Origin: Utricularia gibba
Taxonomy: Eukaryota; Streptophyta; Magnoliopsida; Lamiales; Lentibulariaceae
DNA: 64,000 nucleotides
Assembly: GCA_002189035.1 (NCBI GenBank)
Contig: NEEC01000016.1
Coordinates: forward strand, 1,302,001 to 1,366,000
Direction of reading: 5' to 3'
This document shows, piece by piece, positions 59,113 through 64,000 of the stretch; the first letter of the stretch is position 1; each line of letters starts with the position of its first letter. The notes under the pieces were generated by a model. It was given only the letters and a program-made list of their open reading frames with translations. It was not told the origin of the DNA and did no database searches. The position numbers were made by a program, and so were the translations under genes.

Positions 59113-62100
59113 ATGAGCTCTACCACCAACAGGAGGGTTCATGACGATGGTGGTGGTGGAAGCAGTACTGGTGGTGGCAACCAGAATCAACCTTCTCCAG
59201 CTTTGAAGCATCCACACGAGGACAAGAGTGCATTTAGTGCTGGTGGAGGAAAGGCCGTGGCTTCCTCAAGGCATGACTACAATGCTTCTTATGAAATTAG
59301 CCCTGAAATTCGGGCATCAAAGATTTTGCCTCGCAATGATTTGCGTGATTCAGAAAAGAGATCCTTGATTCCTAATTTCCCATACAGAGTCCCTGCAAAT
59401 GATTTAGTTTCAGAGACTCTCGGTGCAGACAGCAGGATGGAGATTAGGGATCTGAATGATGGGATAAAGGGCACTCTGGAGGGTAACGAGGTAAAGTTGG
59501 AATCTAAGGAGGTGATGCAAACAGCAGATTCCAATAAGCATGAGGGGAAAACTGAAGATCATAAAGATGCGAAACATGATATAGGTACCAGTTATCATAA
59601 TGATTACATTCCGAGACCCTGTTCACAAGGCCCTCTGCCTGGTGGGTTGGATACTGTAAGAGACTCTTCACATGCTGAGGGAAAACTACATCATGAAACT
59701 CATGAGGCTCTAGGGGAGAACAAAGATGAAAATAAGGGGGATGAAAAGCTCAAAGACAAAGATAGACGGAGGAAAGAAGTGAAACACTGGGAATGGGGAG
59801 AAAGGGATAAAGAACGAAATGATCATCGAAGCAATTTGCAGCTGCCCAACATAGGCTGTGAGAACAAGGATGTAATAAGAGAAGACAGAGACCCTGAAAG
59901 AGCATTAAGTGAAGAGAAAGAGCAACAAAAGGATAGGGATAAACTTCCTGTAAGGGAAAAGGATCCCCTCAAGAAGGAACCTTGGAGTGTTCAAGACAAA
60001 GAAATTTCTATCAACGATAGAAGGCTTGGTGAGATTACTGGAAAAGGTGCGGATGCAGAAAATTCTGTTCTGGAGTTGAAGAGGAAAGATAGTGAGACAT
60101 GCAAGAACCTTGAGAGAGAACCCGAGAAGAAGAAGAAGGAAAGGGATGCTGATGTTGAACCAGAAAGATGTGAGAAGCGTGTCAGGATTCATGAAAGAGA
60201 GTGTGATGAAAGTGCTGTTGAAGGAGCTGCAGATCGAGAAAGAGATGTTTTCAACTGTGGGGTTGCTCAGAAAAAACGGATGCTGCGGCCAAGAGGCAGC
60301 CCTCAAACTGAGAATCGAGATAGCCGTTTTAGGTCTGCTGCTAATGATATTGTGGGGTAAAAAAAATCCTTATTTCATGTGATGCTTATCATCATATTGT
60401 TCATGTTTAATTTTTCTTGGATGCAGGGCTCAAAATAAGGCTGATGTGTCTTGTGTTTATAAAGTTGGGGAATGTATGCAAGAACTTGTTAAGCTGTGGA
60501 AGGAATATGAATTGTCTCAGATGGAAAAAGCATCTGATGGCCCTCAGAGTGGACCTACCTTAGAAATCCACATACCAGCTGAGCATGTTACTGCTACCAA
60601 TCGCCAAGTAAGAATCACGTCAGAGCTCAACTGCTTTTGGTATTGTGAAGCATTGTGTTGTTATCCGTTGGTAACATTGTACTCTTTCTTTGAAGATTTA
60701 TTCCTCATTTCCTGATTTTTCCATTTTTTTAATTGGTTAGACCTATTTTATGTCCCATGACTCATAATGTTAACGAGGTATCTTTTGGTGCAGGTAAGGG
60801 GTGGTCAGCTGTGGGGAACAGATGTATACACTGTGGACTCGGACTTGGTGGCTGGTATGTAAGGGAAAGATTGATATTATGCTGCTTTTCTGCATTTTAC
60901 ATCCAATCAGTTTTGCTTCATAAATTGATTAAAACGTGTGTTTTTTTCTAGTACTGATGCATATGGGATTCTGTCGTCCTACTGCTTCTCCTCCTCCGTC
61001 TGCTATTCAGGAGTTACGTGCTACAGTCTGGGTGCTTCCTCCACAAGATTGTATGTTTAAAACATCTATTCTCTCAATTAAGTGTAATGATTTAGTATTG
61101 CCCATAAATAAGTTGACTGTTGTATTTGCTCCTTAATATAATCCGTAGTATATTTTTACAATCTTGGAGGTGTTTGAGTTTGCTTTATTTCTTCTCAATA
61201 GCTCATTCTCTATTTCTGCATAAGATCAGTCTATTTTGTTTTAAATTTTTTGTATCTTATTATTGTAGGCTACATTTCTACGCTGAGGAATAATGTTCGC
61301 TCCCGGGCTTGGGGAGCTGCAATTGGTTGCAGTTACCGTGTTGAGAAGTGTTGTATTGTGAAGGTGGGTTTGTGTTGTTTTTAAAATTGTTTTTTTACCA
61401 TCTTCCTCTACCCGCAATGTTCTTTCACTTGGTAGCTACTAGAACAAAAAATGTAGTGTGAGAGTGTACTGTCAACCTGATATTTCTAGTATGCATTCCA
61501 GAAGGGAGGGGGAGTTATTGATCTTGAGCCTTGTCTTTCACATTCATCAACCATGGAACCTACTCTAGCTCCGGTTGCTGTTGAAAGGACAATGACTACT
61601 CGAGCTGCAGCTTCGGTAATCTGTTTGATGCTGATTTCAATAGCTAAGTTTTTATTTCATAATGTTATGGAAAATAGAGATTGTTCATCTGATATTTGTT
61701 GCCCAACCTCCTCAGAATGCATTGCGCCAGCAAAGGTTTGTTCGTGAAGTAACTATCCAGTTCAACCTCTGTATGGAACCATGGTACTCATATATCCTGT
61801 TCTTGCCGATTTCCCCCAGTTGTTTCACTTGCTAGATTCTACTATCATTCTACCGGAATCTGTGTTTCTCTTCTCAGGCTTAAGTACAGCATAAGTGTCG
61901 TTGCTGACAAAGGTCTGAAGAGGTCATTTTTTACCTCAGCACGCTTAAAGAAAGGAGAAGTTCTATATGTAGAGACTCACTCCAGAAGGTAACTTTTTCT
62001 TTGTTAGCATGTTTTGTTGCGCCAATGCCTGAAGGCTCTTTTATCATTGCATTTCTGCGTGTCATCATTAGGTACGAGCTGTGTTTTAATGGAGAGAAAG

Positions 62101-62495
62101 TAACCAAAACCTCAGCGGCAAATCCTGCAGAAACTGGAAAAACCCAACATCATGGTCCGCATCATTACAATGGTGAAAAAAATGCAGCGGATGGGGACAG
62201 TACCGTGGTGGATTTATTCCGTTGGTCGCGGTGCAAAAGACCACTTCCTCAAAAATTCATGCTGAGTATTGGAATCCCTTTGCCTCCTGAACATGTTGAG
62301 GTACCAATGTCTAAATGATGCTAACATTCTATATATTTCCATTGTTGAGTAGTTAAAAAGATAGCTTCTCACGTTGTGCTTCAGATTTTGGAGGAAAACT
62401 TGGAATGGGAAGATATATCATGGTCGCAGACTGGGGTTTGGATTGCTGGTAAAGAATATCAGCTTGCTCGTGCTCACTTTCTTGCACCAAACTAG
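59113..62495 (+). CDS. HDC1: HISTONE DEACETYLATION COMPLEX 1-like (Rxt3 domain) protein
   Basis: Ten coding exons: 59113-60356, 60427-60607, 60794-60854, 60952-61050, 61269-61363, 61502-61615, 61716-61783, 61878-61988, 62072-62300 and 62385-62495. All phases agree and give 770 residues. The N-terminal 415 residues are highly charged (Lys, Glu, Asp, Arg), low in complexity and probably disordered. From about residue 476 the Rxt3 homology begins: VRGGQLWGTDVYTVDSDLVA, ELRATVWVLPPQD, SRAWGAAIGCSYRVEKC, RFVREVTIQFNLCMEPW and RRYELCFNGEKVTK; it ends LARAHFLAPN. In Arabidopsis, HDC1 scaffolds HDA6/HDA19 deacetylase complexes and affects ABA response and flowering; the same role is inferred here. 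It is somewhat shorter than my recollection of the Arabidopsis protein, mainly in the disordered part. It converges on the PDI gene. Confidence 0.93.
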
Positions 62496-62948
62496 AACAC
62501 TTGGGTGGCTGATAAGTTATATCAAAGAGTTCATTTCGTTGCCTGTAGGAGAAAGGTAAAAATGATGTAAACTAGTTACATTGTATGCAAATTGAGTTTC
62601 GTTGAAGGAACAGTGTTTGTTCATCAGCTTCTATTTTCCAAAAGCTTCAGTGAAAGCTGCCTTCATAGTGAATCGAGTCGATAGTTGGCTGAAAGCCAAG
62701 GACCAAAGCTTATTTCTGTGAAGGAATATGGTATACTGTAGAAGTTCTGCAAGAATGGTTATCTAGCACTGTATTCATGAATGCATACATGGTTTGTGTA
62801 TGATTATATCACTCATTTAGGGAAGACGAGAGAAACTGCATTATTTCAACAGAATCAAAATCTAGTCAAGTGGTTGCAGTCTTCATACATGAGGAAAAGA
62901 GAGCAGGAACCATACAAAACAGGTGTATTGATTGAGGGATCAGCCTCT

Positions 62949-63979
62949 TCATAGCTCATCCTTGACGGAGGCCGACTCCACTTTTTCGGCTACTTCGGGC
63001 TCCGAGGAGGCTTCTTCTTCCGCAGCTGGCTTATCCCGATTGTCTTCTATGAACTTGATGATGTCCTCTTTCGTTCTATGTCCACTGTACACAGACAGGT
63101 TGCCGCTAGACGATCTGAAGTACACTGTGGGGTATCCTTGGACGTCGAAGGTGGAGCGAGGGACATCGTTGGTGGTTGCATCCTGAGGAAAATGAAAACC
63201 AGGAGATGAACTGAGTGCCACAGGTATAGCAGAATGGAAATCAAGATGGTGATGATGAAAGCTTACAAATTTGGCGATTATGACATCTTGATCCTTTTCA
63301 AAGGCGATGGCTACTTCTTCCAAGATTGGAGCCAGCTTCTTGCAGTGTCCACACCATGGAGCATAGAACTCTATCAGGACTGTTGTCAAAACCGAACCTT
63401 ACTCTTGTGAGATCCCAGACATGGAATACAGAGATCAAAGATGGATGCAATGCACCAACCGTTCTTCCCAGAGTTGAAGACGATATCGTCGAGGCTGTCG
63501 CGAACCACCACCTTCACAGGTTCATCATTCACTTCAGGAATGGGATCCGATTTTATGAACGGCTTCAGCAGTCCATTCTGTGAACACCATTTCAAGGTAA
63601 AGAACTAGAACATGAGTAGAAGCTGCTCAGATGAGGGATTACCTCATACTCCTTCAACCATGGAGCAATTTGGGCTACCTCAATGCCTTCCTTCACATAT
63701 TTCTCACCATCAGCTTTCATTACAACGAGCACTGGGACATTCTCTGCCTTGAGCCCGAAGTACTGCAATCCGGGGAATAAGGAAGCTTCAGGTTCTATTC
63801 ATATTATCCAGTCAGACAGAGAAACGAGCGGTGAGAAGCTTAACCTGGAAAGCATTTCTGGCAGCATCAGTATCACCCAACAGAAAAGTTAAGCCCTTTC
63901 CTTTATGAAGAGTAGCCACTTCCTTATATTTGGATTGGAAAGTATCCTGGTCTTTGGTGAAGTTGATGAACAACATGGC
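62949..63979 (-). CDS. PDIL1: Protein disulfide isomerase, C-terminal exons (gene continues past right edge)
   Basis: Minus-strand exons 63979-63845, 63762-63644, 63577-63460, 63379-63267 and 63182-62949 are in phase; the first is preceded by an acceptor site, so earlier exons lie beyond the window. The fragment covers the end of the b, the b' and a' thioredoxin folds and the acidic tail. [18 protein letters not shown] holds the CGHC redox centre of the a' domain, and GYPTVYF carries its cis-Pro. The C terminus is KDEL, the ER retention signal. The enzyme oxidises and isomerises disulfides of secretory proteins in the ER lumen. It converges on HDC1 with a 450-bp gap between stop codons. Confidence 0.93.
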
Positions 63980-64000
63980 CTGAAAACATAGGACTCTGAT

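Overview
The window is nuclear DNA of a flowering plant, probably a eudicot. Split genes with GT-AG introns, AT-rich intergenic DNA, degenerate plant transposon families and a chloroplast-derived fragment all point that way. I cannot name the species from the sequence alone.

Eight protein genes are supported by exon-by-exon reading with matching splice phases. From left to right they are: a C3H44-like PHD/SWIB/Plus-3/GYF/CCCH chromatin protein (9578-15581, +); an MCRS1-like FHA protein (16095-19122, -); a SHI/STY (SRS) transcription factor (27349-28419, +); a plastid lipid phosphate phosphatase epsilon (33681-34846, +); a tail-anchored coiled-coil protein of unknown function (35278-36981, -); a mitochondrial gamma carbonic anhydrase (38823-40493, -); S-adenosylhomocysteine hydrolase (55840-57702, +); and HDC1, an Rxt3-domain subunit of histone deacetylase complexes (59113-62495, +). 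The last exons of a protein disulfide isomerase run off the right edge (62949-63979, -).

The rest is intergenic. 0-9.5 kb holds a decayed PIF/Harbinger element, a ycf2 plastid fragment and a long-inverted-repeat element. 19.5-26.7 kb and 28.5-33.6 kb are AT-rich with copia and gypsy scraps. 41-55 kb is a dense transposon cluster: two more Harbinger copies, a hAT transposase, gypsy-type 'Transposase_28' open frames, a captured FCP1/NLI phosphatase-like gene fragment and several hairpin-forming tandem repeats.

The genes are housekeeping or regulatory and do not form an operon-like system. Several do touch related biology: SAHH sustains transmethylation, while C3H44-like, HDC1 and MCRS1-like act on chromatin. 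Five genes (C3H44, SRS, LPPE, the tail-anchored protein, gamma-CA) lie in the same order as their Arabidopsis homologues on chromosomes 3 and 5, so the left two thirds is an old syntenic block.

The most notable observations are an apparent U12-type AT-AC intron in the C3H44-like gene, three single-base homopolymer frameshifts in otherwise conserved genes (probably assembly errors, possibly real), a gamma-CA that has Gln in place of a zinc-binding His, and the captured phosphatase fragment inside the transposon cluster. I found no convincing new multi-gene system.
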